Assembly (NCBI GenBank): GCA_028281945.1
Contig: JANQIW010000080.1
Coordinates: 1-64,000, forward strand
DNA: 64,000 nt
From: Prochloraceae cyanobacterium PL24a_bin.78
GTDB taxonomy: Bacteria; Cyanobacteriota; Cyanobacteriia; Cyanobacteriales; JANQIW01
Direction: 5' to 3'
The notes beneath the pieces were generated by a model, which saw nothing but the letters and a program-made list of their open reading frames with translations, was not told the origin of the DNA and made no database searches. Positions 18,221-27,206 of this stretch are shown piece by piece. Numbering within the stretch: the stretch's first letter is position 1; the number at the start of each line of letters is the position of its first letter. The position numbers and the translations under genes were made by a program.

Positions 18221-18258
18221 GAGAAGGTAGTGTTATAGAAAAAAATTATGGCACTATC
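18197..18258 (+). promoter_or_regulatory. candidate programmed -1 ribosomal frameshift signal
   Basis: In order: AGAGGGA (18197-18203, Shine-Dalgarno-like), 7 nt, the in-frame heptamer A AAA AAG (18211-18217), the zero-frame stop TAA (18218-18220), and after an 8-nt spacer a 7-bp stem GGTAGTG / CACTATC (18226-18232 with 18252-18258, one G-T pair) with a 19-nt loop. These are the same parts, in the same order, as in the E. coli dnaX frameshift site. A -1 slip enters the NB-ARC frame with GTA at 18217. Confidence 0.6.
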
Positions 18259-20481
18259 AACATCAACTATAACTATTACAAACCTCTCAAAACAGAAACA
18301 GAAAACGGAAAAGTTGTCTCTTATTTTGGAATTTCATTCCATCGAAATCCCTTTTTTACCGGACGTAAAAGCATATTAAACAGCTTACACGAAAAACTAA
18401 GTAAAGAAGGAATGACAGCAATCAATCAAGTAGAAGCAATAAGTGGATTAGGAGGTATAGGCAAAACACAAACAGCCATAGAGTATGCTTACCGCTACCA
18501 TTACGATGAAACCTTTTATGAATGGGTATTGTGGGTAAACGCAGATACAGAAATTAATCTCAATCAAGATTTTGGGAGAATAGCACAACAATTACAATTG
18601 CCTGTATTTGGAGAAAAGTTAGAGGAACAAATTGAAGCGGTGCATCGATGGCTCAATACTCATGAGAAATGGTTATTGATTTTCGATAACGCAGATACTC
18701 CTAAATGGTTAAAAAAGTTTATTCCTACCAATCCTAAAGGAAAAATTCTCATTACTTCTAGAGCATCAAGGTTCGATATGGTAGGTGTAACTAAACCAAT
18801 TGTACTTTCTTCTTTAGAACCAAATGAAGCGGTGGATTTCTTATGCAAAAAAACAGGCTTTGAGTCTTCAGAATCTAACAAAGCCGCTGCTTTAGAGTTG
18901 GCAACGGAATTGGGATTTTTACCATTAGCTTTAGAACAAGCTGGAGCATATATCCTAGAGCTTCAAATTCCTTTTAAAGAATATCTTGAAATATATCGCA
19001 AAAAACGCCTAGAGCTTTTAGAAGAACCTCCAGATTTTTTAGAAGAGGATGAACCATTAGTAGAGAATTATCCTACTTCAGTTTTGACTACTTGGTCTAT
19101 GAATTTTCAAGCAGTAGAAAAGGCTAATAAAGCTTCTGCTGAATTACTGCGTTTTAGTGCTTTTCTTGCCCCAGATGCTATTCCCTACGAATTGGTACTT
19201 AAAGGTGCTTCTGAATTAGGGGAATCTATTGCAACAGCTTTAGATCTTCAAGATAAAGATGTTGAGGAAGGTTTGATTGATCTGCTTAAATTATTAAAAC
19301 CTATTGCTAACTATTCTCTGATTAACCGACAGTCTGAGATTTATTGTTATAGTATTCATCGAATGGTTCAAGAAGTTTTGCGCGATCGTATGGATACTGA
19401 AACCCAAAAGACTTGGGTGAGGCGATCGATTTCAGCAATGGAGCCAGCAACTTCTGATATAGGTATTTCTGAAATTTGGAGACACTACGCTCCATTTATA
19501 TCTCATAGTATAACAGTTGTTGAGTGGGCTAAGCTTCAAAGATATGAATCTCTATCTCTAGCATCATTATTAAACAAAGTAGGCTACTATTTAAATGAAC
19601 AAGGAAGATATACTGAAGCAGAATATTACTTGAGACAAGCCTTAAAAATCACAAAGCATCTGTCTAAAGGAAATCATTCTGATGTTGCCACAAGTTTAGG
19701 TCTTTTAGCTTTCATTTATAATAATCAAGGGAAATACAGTGAAGCAGAACGGTTCGGGATTGAAGCCTTAGAAATGCATAAGCGTCTATTTAAAGGAGAT
19801 TGTATTGAAGTGGCTCTGTCGCTAAACAATTTAGGTCTTATATACGATAACTTAGGGAGATATACTAAAGCAAAAGTTCTCTTTCAACGAGCATTGGAAA
19901 TGAGAAAACGTCTTTTTGAAGGAGATCATATTGAAGTAGCTACTAGCATTAATAATATAGCTATAATATATGATCATCAAGGGAGATACAGTGAAGCAGA
20001 AGCCTTCTATATTCAAGCCTTAGAAATGTCTAAGCGTCTATTTAAACAAGATCATCCTCGTAAGGCTACTTTTCTAAATAATTTAGGCTATCTCTATAAT
20101 AAACAAAGGAAATACAGTGAAGCAGAACTCTTTTTAATCCAAGCCTTGGAAATGAGAAAAGGCCTTTTTGAAGGAGATCATTTCCATGTGGCTATTAGCT
20201 TCAAAAATTTAGGCATAAACTATAGAGATCAAGAGAGATATTCTGAAGCAGAACCTCTTTTAACTCAAGCTTTGGAAATGACAAAACGTCTATTTAAAGG
20301 AAATCATCCTCATCTGGCACAAAGCCTAAAGGAATTAGGAATATTCTACCATAAACAAGGAAAGTACGATCAAGCAAAACCTTTATATATTGAGGCCTTA
20401 GAAATGGCTGAGAGAGCATTAGGAGTAGATCATCCTAATACTCTAAGCATTCGTGAAAACTTAGATTCATTAAAAGAGTAG
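18217..20481 (+). CDS. NB-ARC ATPase with C-terminal TPR repeats (NLR/STAND-like)
   Basis: The open frame runs from 18199, but the first ATG is at 18412, inside the conserved leader that precedes NB-ARC (NPFFTGRKSILNSLHEKL, about 18343-18393). No ATG, GTG or TTG lies in frame before it, and that ATG has a GAAGG only one base away. Counted from 18412, the P-loop is GLGGIGKTQTA (about 12-22), Walker B is WLLIFDNAD, and the GLPL-type motif is FLPLALEQAGAY. Then come a winged-helix region and about seven 42-residue kinesin-light-chain-like TPRs (about 395-680), of the form GRYSEAE..QALEM.KRLF. The full frameshift product would be about 898 aa. STAND proteins of this kind act as switch ATPases, some in phage defence; the role here is unproven. 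Confidence 0.8.
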   Translation, partial: VREGSVIEKNYGTININYNYYKPLKTETENGKVVSYFGISFHRNPFFTGRKSILNSLHEKLSKEGMTAINQVEAISGLGGIGKTQTAIEYAYRYHYDETFYEWVLWVNADTEINLNQDFGRIAQQLQLPVFGEKLEEQIEAVHRWLNTHEKWLLIFDNADTPKWLKKFIPTNPKGKILITSRASRFDMVGVTKPIVLSSLEPNEAVDFLCKKTGFESSESNKAAALELATELGFLPLALEQAGAYILELQIPFKEYLEIYRKKRLELLEEPPDFLEEDEPLVENYPTSVLTTWSMNFQAVEKANKASAELLRFSAFLAPDAIPYELVLKGASELGESIATALDLQDKDVEEGLIDLLKLLKPIANYSLINRQSEIYCYSIHRMVQEVLRDRMDTETQKTWVRRSISAMEPATSDIGISEIWRHYAPFISHSITVVEWAKLQRYESLSLASLLNKVGYYLNEQGRYTEAEYYLRQALKITKHLSKGNHSDVATSLGLLAFIYNNQGKYSEAERFGIEALEMHKRLFKGDCIEVALSLNNLGLIYDNLGRYTKAKVLFQRALEMRKRLFEGDHIEVATSINNIAIIYDHQGRYSEAEAFYIQALEMSKRLFKQDHPRKATFLNNLGYLYNKQRKYSEAELFLIQALEMRKGLFEGDHFHVAISFKNLGINYRDQERYSEAEPLLTQALEMTKRLFKGNHPHLAQSLKELGIFYHKQGKYDQAKPLYIEALEMAERALGVDHPNTLSIRENLDSLKE

Positions 20482-20515
20482 CAAAAAAATAGTATAATTT
20501 TTCCGAATTACCAAT

Positions 20516-21109
20516 TCACTTACTCCAAATAGCCAAACCACCCCCTTTACCACGTGCAGCAATAACATTTTTATCTATAAGAAAATAAGCAAAAAAAGCT
20601 AATTTACCCATACTTTCCTGAAAAAAAGAATCCTCTTTCTCTTTGCCGCCACGAATATAACCAGAATAAACCTGAGAACTAAATAATTTAACCGTGATTT
20701 GGGTAAAATCAAAAGCCAAAATATTCCTTTTCGACTGGAATTTAACCGGCCCACTTAAAGACAAATCCAATCCTGCAAATTTAACGGAATTTTCCACCTT
20801 CCCTCTAGAAAAAGACTCTTGTGGATTTGGTATCTCATCAGTTACTTTAGAGTAGGAAATTTGAATATTAACCCATGAAGGAAGATATTTTCCCGGCCCT
20901 AATAAAACTCCTGCTTGCGATCGAGATTTTTTCGTCCCAGTAATAAAACATAGATTCCAAGTCCCAATTAATTGCTCAAAAGAATAAAGATTAGGAGATT
21001 TCCTACTATTTTTCTCAGCCAATAATAAAGCATCCACCACATCACTAGGAGGAGGTTTAGGAATAGATTTAGAAGTAAACCATTGAGCAGCTTGTTGTAT
21101 TAATTCCAT
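20516..21109 (-). CDS. fibrillin/PAP-like protein
   Basis: This 197-aa protein has no signal peptide. The segment EQLIGTWNLCFITGT near residue 45, beta-strand-rich middle parts and the C-terminal ARGKGGGLAIWSK resemble plastid-lipid-associated (PAP/fibrillin) proteins, lipocalin-like proteins that bind plastoglobules or thylakoid lipids. The match is by eye and moderate. It is convergent with the NLR locus, with only 34 bp between stops. Confidence 0.55.
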   Translation of the reverse strand: MELIQQAAQWFTSKSIPKPPPSDVVDALLLAEKNSRKSPNLYSFEQLIGTWNLCFITGTKKSRSQAGVLLGPGKYLPSWVNIQISYSKVTDEIPNPQESFSRGKVENSVKFAGLDLSLSGPVKFQSKRNILAFDFTQITVKLFSSQVYSGYIRGGKEKEDSFFQESMGKLAFFAYFLIDKNVIAARGKGGGLAIWSK

Positions 21110-21327
21110 AAAAACCCTTTACATAAAAAAATTATAACCATAAAAAACTCGACCTTCACTAAACCTAACTAGTTAGAATAAAAAACATCCTAACCCTAGT
21201 TTATTACCAATCGAGTTTAAGAAATGACTCTTTAATCATATTGATAATTCTTGTTCTAAATCCAAATCTTTTTTTCTTCCATCTAAATTTAATGACTTAT
21301 CTTTTCAAAATCAAAAGAAAATTTACT

Positions 21328-22779
21328 TTAGATAATTTGAAAAAGTTGCTTAGAAGTCAAACTTAACTGATTAATATTCTCTCGAAGCTGTTCAATCCCA
21401 GTAGAAGTTTCACTAGCCCCAGAGTTAACCTCATTCATTGCCGCGATAACTTGTTCCACCGCTACAGTTTGCTGCTGGACTACAAGAGAAATTTGTTGAC
21501 TATTTTCCACCACATTATCAATACTATCTCTCACTCCAAGGAAAGCTTGAGACATAGAATGGGCTAAAGTCATGGTATGAGTAGCGCCTTTTGTTCCTTG
21601 ATCCGTAACCATAATACTAGAATTCATGGCCGCTTGAATATTTTTAGTTAAAGTATTAATCCGATCCGCAGACTTCTTAGTTTCATCAGCAAGTTTACGA
21701 ATTTCACTAGCAACCAACTTAAAACCCTTACCTTGTTCACCAGCCCTAACAGCTTCCACAGAAGCATTTAAAGCCAGCATATTAGTTTGACTAGCAATAT
21801 CTGCCACCAGCTTAGAAATACTACCAATTTGACCCGTTTGCTCACTCAAGTTAGAGATTTGTTTAGAGATTTGATTCACTTGATTTCTCAAAGTATCCAT
21901 ACTAGAAAGAGCTTGTTCTACACTAATAGTTCCTTCTTCTGCTAATTTTAAAGCTTGATGTGCTCCATTACTAGAAGACTGAGCCTGCTCAGAAAAAACC
22001 ACAGTCGCCGATCCCAATTCATCCATAGTGGTAGTAGTTTGATTTACATGACCTACTTGATTATTCACTGTTTGTTGTTGTTGTTCTATAGTTACAGCAA
22101 TTTCATTAGCAGCTACAGCCACTTCACTAGCCCTTTCTTTAATTGGTTTTATAATTGAATTAGCTACAAAGTAGGAAACAAAAATCCCTACAGCAATACA
22201 AATCACCCAACCACTCCAATTTATGATGGTGGCAATTCTTTGCTGACGAGCTGAATTTTCAAGATATTGTGTTCTAATATTTATTTCTTCTTCCAATACA
22301 CTACTCAATTGAACGTTAATGATTGAGCTTTGTTGTTGAAACAATGCTTGTTGATCTTCATTTGCTGCTCCTTGTTGTGTAAGAAGAATTATTTCATCAA
22401 GAATTTTAAAAAGTCTATCTATTTCTAACAATACTAATTCTACTTTCTCTATTCTTTCTGTATCCTCACCTATAAGGTTTCTTACTCTGTTTTCTCTTCT
22501 TTTATAACCTTCTAGTGACTCTTGATAAGCTTGAAGAAACTTTTCTTGTTTAGAGGTAACAAAACCCCGTTGGGCTGATATTGTATCAAAAAGAGATTTT
22601 GTTAAACCTTTAATCTCTCCTTCTATTTGGTAGGCTTCAGCTACCCAAGTTTGAGATTCGACAAGTTTAGATTGAGACCATTGATTTACTGCTGTAGTAA
22701 ATCCCATTACAACTAAAATTGTACCAAAACCAAAGGGCACAATTTGATTAATTTTAATATTGCTTGTTTTCTTTGCCAT
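21328..22779 (-). CDS. methyl-accepting chemotaxis protein
   Basis: This 483-aa chemoreceptor has TM1 at about 9-30. A periplasmic four-helix (CHASE3-like) sensor at about 40-180 contains the typical [21 protein letters not shown]2 is at about 184-206. A cytoplasmic coiled coil ends in the highly conserved hairpin tip [20 protein letters not shown] then [17 protein letters not shown]. No CheA, CheW or CheY gene is nearby, so it must signal through a pathway encoded elsewhere, in cyanobacteria usually type IV pilus phototaxis. Its ligand is unknown. Confidence 0.9.
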   Translation of the reverse strand: MAKKTSNIKINQIVPFGFGTILVVMGFTTAVNQWSQSKLVESQTWVAEAYQIEGEIKGLTKSLFDTISAQRGFVTSKQEKFLQAYQESLEGYKRRENRVRNLIGEDTERIEKVELVLLEIDRLFKILDEIILLTQQGAANEDQQALFQQQSSIINVQLSSVLEEEINIRTQYLENSARQQRIATIINWSGWVICIAVGIFVSYFVANSIIKPIKERASEVAVAANEIAVTIEQQQQTVNNQVGHVNQTTTTMDELGSATVVFSEQAQSSSNGAHQALKLAEEGTISVEQALSSMDTLRNQVNQISKQISNLSEQTGQIGSISKLVADIASQTNMLALNASVEAVRAGEQGKGFKLVASEIRKLADETKKSADRINTLTKNIQAAMNSSIMVTDQGTKGATHTMTLAHSMSQAFLGVRDSIDNVVENSQQISLVVQQQTVAVEQVIAAMNEVNSGASETSTGIEQLRENINQLSLTSKQLFQII

Positions 22780-23319
22780 CTTAGTTGTTCTTGCTATTTT
22801 TTATGAGAATATTAGGATTTATTTTTAATTTTTTTGCTTTACTTTATTTTGCTTTGCTTTACTTTAAACTAATTTTCTTTTTACTTTTTATTACAGTAGT
22901 TCAAAGTTAAAGACTTAAAGTATTCTAATATTTTTAGTATCTTTCCGTTGTTTTTCCTCCATGACTAGAATTTTAGTTTAATTCTAATTTTTCCTATTGA
23001 ATCGCAAAATATGGATTATTCTAAAACAAAAAGGTTTCCGATTACAACTTGAAACATTATTACTCGAAAATCTATTTAGTTTACACTCTAGTATAAGATC
23101 CATTAGTCTTTTTCTGAGACTTTTTGGTTGAAAAAATCTTAAATTAAATTAATTAATTCTCTAAAGGAGTTAAAGTTTTTACTTTATTCTCCAATATAAT
23201 TTTTAGCTAGTACTAATATCTTTTTATCTTGTTTTCCAAATATTTATAAAATACCCAATATTTTACTTGCTTTACTAAATAAACTTTAAATTTTATTTTT
23301 TAGTTATTTAATAAAAGTA
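22780..23319. other. 540-bp non-coding region upstream of the chemoreceptor gene
   Basis: This AT-rich stretch lies between the start of the chemoreceptor gene and the stop of the DUF58 gene. A short imperfect repeat TTTGCTTTACTTTATTTTGC/TTTGCTTTACTTTA lies around 22833-22865. No ORF with a ribosome site and no RNA gene was recognised. Confidence 0.4.
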
Positions 23320-24558
23320 TTATTTGATAGGCTTAGATAATTCTGTCTCTAAAGGATGCTCTGAATCAATTATTAATCCAGATAGATTAGTACTAATTTT
23401 ACTTATTTGCATTGTATTATTTGAAAATAATACCCAACGACTTCCAGATGGAAGGAAATCAACTACTGGATTTTGAGTTAACCAAATTAAAGGTAATGAT
23501 GGAAACTCTTCTCCTATAGAATCTTCTCCTGCAACTATAGCAGCTAAAGCTTCTAATACTACTCTATTACCGTGAATTAAGCCAGTGCCTGCACTCCATA
23601 ATTGAGCATTTAATTGACATCTACTAGCATAAAAGTAGATAGATGCGGCAGCTATTACAGCATTTTCAAAATTTTCTGTTTCCCAAGAACTGGCACTATC
23701 TAAACAAATTATTACTTCTTGTCCTCCTGTAATAGTTTCTAATTCTCTTACCTGTAATTCTCCTAAACGAGCACTACTACGCCAGTGAATTAAGCGAGTA
23801 GGATCCCCTCTGCGGTATTGACGTAATCCTTTAGTTATTCCTTGACTAGCAGATTGATAGAGGCGTTCGCTTTGCAATTTTGTGCTATCGTCTTGTCCAA
23901 TACTATCTACCAGAGGACATTGTTTTAAAGGCAATACTTGAGGATAAACGATCGCTTTTGCGGGTATTTCTCTGCTTCTGCGACAATAACATATACCTAA
24001 TGGATTTGCTGTTTTTAACTCTATTTCATGCCATAAATAAACACCACGTTTAGTTGTAGTTAAATAATAAACCCAACGATAAACACTATAAGGCTCAATT
24101 AGTTCAATAGATTCAACTACTTCAAGATCTTTTTTCTTTTCCTTGTTAGTCATTGGCATTTGAATAGACTCTAACAAAGTATAAGGTAAAATATCTTCTA
24201 CTTCTAATAATGTCTTTGGTTTCGATGTTGGATTTTCAATGTCTAATTCGATTGTGAGAAGATCACCTGCACTTACTGGTGTAATAGATAATCGATTTAT
24301 AGTTAGTTTTTTTAGGGATTGAATTGGTAGAATTGCCCCTATGATTAATAAAGAGCCAATTATTCCACTAATTACATACAACCATCCAGATAAAGTATTA
24401 GTTGCTGCACCAAAAAAACATAACCCTATAAATAATAGTAGCCATCCACTATAAGAAGGATTTATCCATTTTCTTTCAAGCCAGAGGCTAAATTTTTCTA
24501 GTTTTTTTGGTAAATAGGTTTTCTTTTTTTTTCTTAAAGAATTTTTCATTGTCTTCAA
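23320..24558 (-). CDS. DUF58 domain-containing protein
   Basis: This 412-aa protein has two TM helices near the N-terminus (about 38-56 and 62-84) and a beta-rich middle region. The DUF58 signature is RRGDPTRLIHWRSSARLGELQVRELE at about residues 250-275, followed by a VWA-like fold (QEVIICLDSASSW). DUF58 proteins usually pair with a MoxR ATPase and transglutaminase-like proteins; neither is adjacent here. The exact function is unknown. The gene lies downstream of recJ on the same strand, 142 bp away. Confidence 0.85.
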   Translation of the reverse strand: MKTMKNSLRKKKKTYLPKKLEKFSLWLERKWINPSYSGWLLLFIGLCFFGAATNTLSGWLYVISGIIGSLLIIGAILPIQSLKKLTINRLSITPVSAGDLLTIELDIENPTSKPKTLLEVEDILPYTLLESIQMPMTNKEKKKDLEVVESIELIEPYSVYRWVYYLTTTKRGVYLWHEIELKTANPLGICYCRRSREIPAKAIVYPQVLPLKQCPLVDSIGQDDSTKLQSERLYQSASQGITKGLRQYRRGDPTRLIHWRSSARLGELQVRELETITGGQEVIICLDSASSWETENFENAVIAAASIYFYASRCQLNAQLWSAGTGLIHGNRVVLEALAAIVAGEDSIGEEFPSLPLIWLTQNPVVDFLPSGSRWVLFSNNTMQISKISTNLSGLIIDSEHPLETELSKPIK

Positions 24559-24700
24559 TTATTTGATTAGTTAAAAATTAACAATTAAGATGATTCCAAC
24601 TATGCAAATTTGGGCTAATATAACCATGCTTTCCCTATTTAGAAAAAGAATTTGCTAAAAGTCTTAAAAAAATATTTTAATTGTAAATCGTTATATTTTG

Positions 24701-27076
24701 TTATACCATTTCTTGAATAGTTTTGATTGATACTTGACAAAAATATTGCTTCTGAAATTCTTCTTCTGCCACTGCTTTTAAAAATTCAGTAATTTTTCCG
24801 TTGCCATCAGGAGATATTGTGATACTTGAGGTGAGATTAACTTGCAAATTATCTCCATGAAAAGAATAATTAAATCCTATTTCTGATAAAGTTTTTAATC
24901 CTAACTTAAGAGTTTGATGACTGATATTTAATTTTTTTCCTACTTCTTCTAAAGTAACTATTTTATTAGTTTTGCTTAAAAACTTAGCAATTCCTACTAA
25001 ATTTTTCCAAGTTTTTTCTGCTGAATTTTGATTAGCTTGGTAGGCTAAAGCTAACTTTTTTGAATTGGCTGTAGCTTGGTAATATTCTTGTTGAATTTGT
25101 TGCCATTTTTTAGGGCATTCTTCGAGGAGATTACAACCAATTAATTCTGATTTTTGTAGAGATTTTCCTCGGCAATCTATTAAATTGTTTTGCTTATCAA
25201 TCTTTTGATTTAACTGATGAGAATCAAGATTCGCTTTTCTAATATCTACCAATCTAAATCGGTGTTGATTGTTATGAGAATCAATATCAAATTCTCCCAC
25301 AATATCATAGAATTGATTTTCCTCTAATTCATATTTATTATGCCCCCACCAAATACCAGGAAAACCTTTTTCTTCTGCTATTGAATCATCATAGATTTTG
25401 AATTTAACATATTTATTCTGACTAGTTTTACCATTTTTATCTCGAAATTTTCCATAGTCTAAATCTTTAATACAGCAGTTTTTAATCAACAATTTTGGAA
25501 TTGGATTTCCCATACCATAAGGTTCGAGTATTTTTAAATTTGAAAATAAATTTTTATTCAATTCCGACACTTTAACAACCAAATCTATCTGTAGAGTAGG
25601 AGTAATTAAATTAACATCTATTTTTTTACGTAATTGTTGATTAATAGCTTCAGTAAATATAGGAATATTTTCTACTGGTAAACTTAAACCTGCTGCATAG
25701 GGATGCCCACCAAAACGATGCAATAATTTCTCTTGTGTTTTAACTAAATCGTATAAATCAATATTATTAATTGAACGTGCTGAACCTCTAGCTAATTTTA
25801 GATTAGAATTAATAGAGGTAGAATTAGGAAATGTAGAATTACTAGATAAATTATCAATAGATTGATGGTTAAAAGATTCATCTTTAGTAGTTAAAAGAAT
25901 TGTTGGCCTAGCGTATTCTAAAGCGATTTGATTAGCGACTAATCCTAATACCCCACTATCCCATTGGCTATCAGATAAAACAATCACACCAGTAGTAGAT
26001 AAATCGATTTCTTGAAGTTTTTTAACTGCCTCTTTTGCAATTCTTTGCTGTAATAATTTGCGACGAGTATTGACTAAATTCGTCTCTTCTGCTAACTTTT
26101 GACAGCGTTGTTCATCTTTGCTAGTCAGTAATTCCACACAAAAACTAGCATCACCTTTGATTCGACTGATGGCATTAATTCTCGGCCCAATACCAAAAGA
26201 AATATCAGTAGGACGATCGCCTTTTGACTTACATAATTTTAACAAATATGCTACACTAGGGCGAGTAGGATTTTCCATTTGTTTTTGTAACTGTTGAATC
26301 CCTTTTTGGGCAAGGTAACGACAATCCCCAGTTAACTGCACTAAATCAGAAATTAAACCAATAGCCACTAAATCCAACAAATTTTCCAAAGGATTTTGAG
26401 GAATATGTGGGAAAGCTAAGTAAAGTGCTTCAATTAATTTATAAGCCACTGCCACTCCAGAAAGATGATAAAGAGGATGTGTTTGGGCAAATTGACGAGG
26501 ATTAAGAAAACTAAAAACCTCCGGTCGATGGTCAGGAAGAGTATGATGATCTGTTATAATCAGATCGATCCCTAAACTCTTAGCATAAATTATTTCATTA
26601 AGATTAGTACTACCAGTATCACAGGTAATAATCAGATTAGCACCCCATTGTTTAAGGTTGTCAATTCCTTGACAATTAAGACCATGAGACTCCCGAAAGC
26701 GATTAGGAATGTAAGAAGTTAATTGCTCTTTATGAGGCAAAAACTCTGCTAAACCTTCTTTAAGTAAACTTGTAGCAGTAATACCATCTGCATCAAAATC
26801 CCCCCAAATGGCCACTTTTTCAGTATTAACTCTTGCCTTTTGGATTCGATAAATAGCTCGTTTAATTTCTTGCCCAAAAGCAGAAGAAGGGTTGGTAGGT
26901 TGATAAGCATCACAGTTAATAAAACCTTCCAACTTATTAGAATCTCGAAACCCTCGAAGCCATAGTAATTGGGCAGCATAATGTCCATCTTCAAGGCCAG
27001 ATAAATTACAGACAGTGTCAACAAACCCTGTAGGTATTGATTGGGAAGATCTTAATTGCCATTGAGGTTGAACCAT
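24701..27076 (-). CDS. recJ: single-stranded-DNA-specific exonuclease RecJ
   Basis: RecJ degrades single-stranded DNA 5' to 3' in recombination and mismatch repair. The DHH-phosphoesterase motifs are visible: motif I WGDFDADGITATSLL, a CDTGST segment, the DHH motif TDHHTLPDHRP, and the DHHA1 glycine-rich end RFGGHPYAAGLSL. At 791 aa it is longer than E. coli RecJ (577 aa). The extra C-terminal part (from about 560) holds an OB-like region and a helix-turn-helix-like stretch (KKLNISHQTLKLGLKTLSEIG), as in other cyanobacterial RecJ proteins. Confidence 0.93.
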   Translation of the reverse strand: MVQPQWQLRSSQSIPTGFVDTVCNLSGLEDGHYAAQLLWLRGFRDSNKLEGFINCDAYQPTNPSSAFGQEIKRAIYRIQKARVNTEKVAIWGDFDADGITATSLLKEGLAEFLPHKEQLTSYIPNRFRESHGLNCQGIDNLKQWGANLIITCDTGSTNLNEIIYAKSLGIDLIITDHHTLPDHRPEVFSFLNPRQFAQTHPLYHLSGVAVAYKLIEALYLAFPHIPQNPLENLLDLVAIGLISDLVQLTGDCRYLAQKGIQQLQKQMENPTRPSVAYLLKLCKSKGDRPTDISFGIGPRINAISRIKGDASFCVELLTSKDEQRCQKLAEETNLVNTRRKLLQQRIAKEAVKKLQEIDLSTTGVIVLSDSQWDSGVLGLVANQIALEYARPTILLTTKDESFNHQSIDNLSSNSTFPNSTSINSNLKLARGSARSINNIDLYDLVKTQEKLLHRFGGHPYAAGLSLPVENIPIFTEAINQQLRKKIDVNLITPTLQIDLVVKVSELNKNLFSNLKILEPYGMGNPIPKLLIKNCCIKDLDYGKFRDKNGKTSQNKYVKFKIYDDSIAEEKGFPGIWWGHNKYELEENQFYDIVGEFDIDSHNNQHRFRLVDIRKANLDSHQLNQKIDKQNNLIDCRGKSLQKSELIGCNLLEECPKKWQQIQQEYYQATANSKKLALAYQANQNSAEKTWKNLVGIAKFLSKTNKIVTLEEVGKKLNISHQTLKLGLKTLSEIGFNYSFHGDNLQVNLTSSITISPDGNGKITEFLKAVAEEEFQKQYFCQVSIKTIQEMV

Positions 27077-27206
27077 AACAAACTACAAAGGTAGAAAAAT
27101 CTGAGTAATACTACAGTATAATCTTAAAAATCCAAAGGGATCTAAAATATTTATTAAGATTAATGATATAATCGAGCAAAGACGATGTAAGTTCCAATGG
27201 TGAAAA

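Noticed and set aside
18412-18414. ATG 18412 as the true start of the NB-ARC gene
   Set aside because: It lies after the conserved NPFFTGR leader and only one base after GAAGG, so the coding frame clearly begins further upstream.
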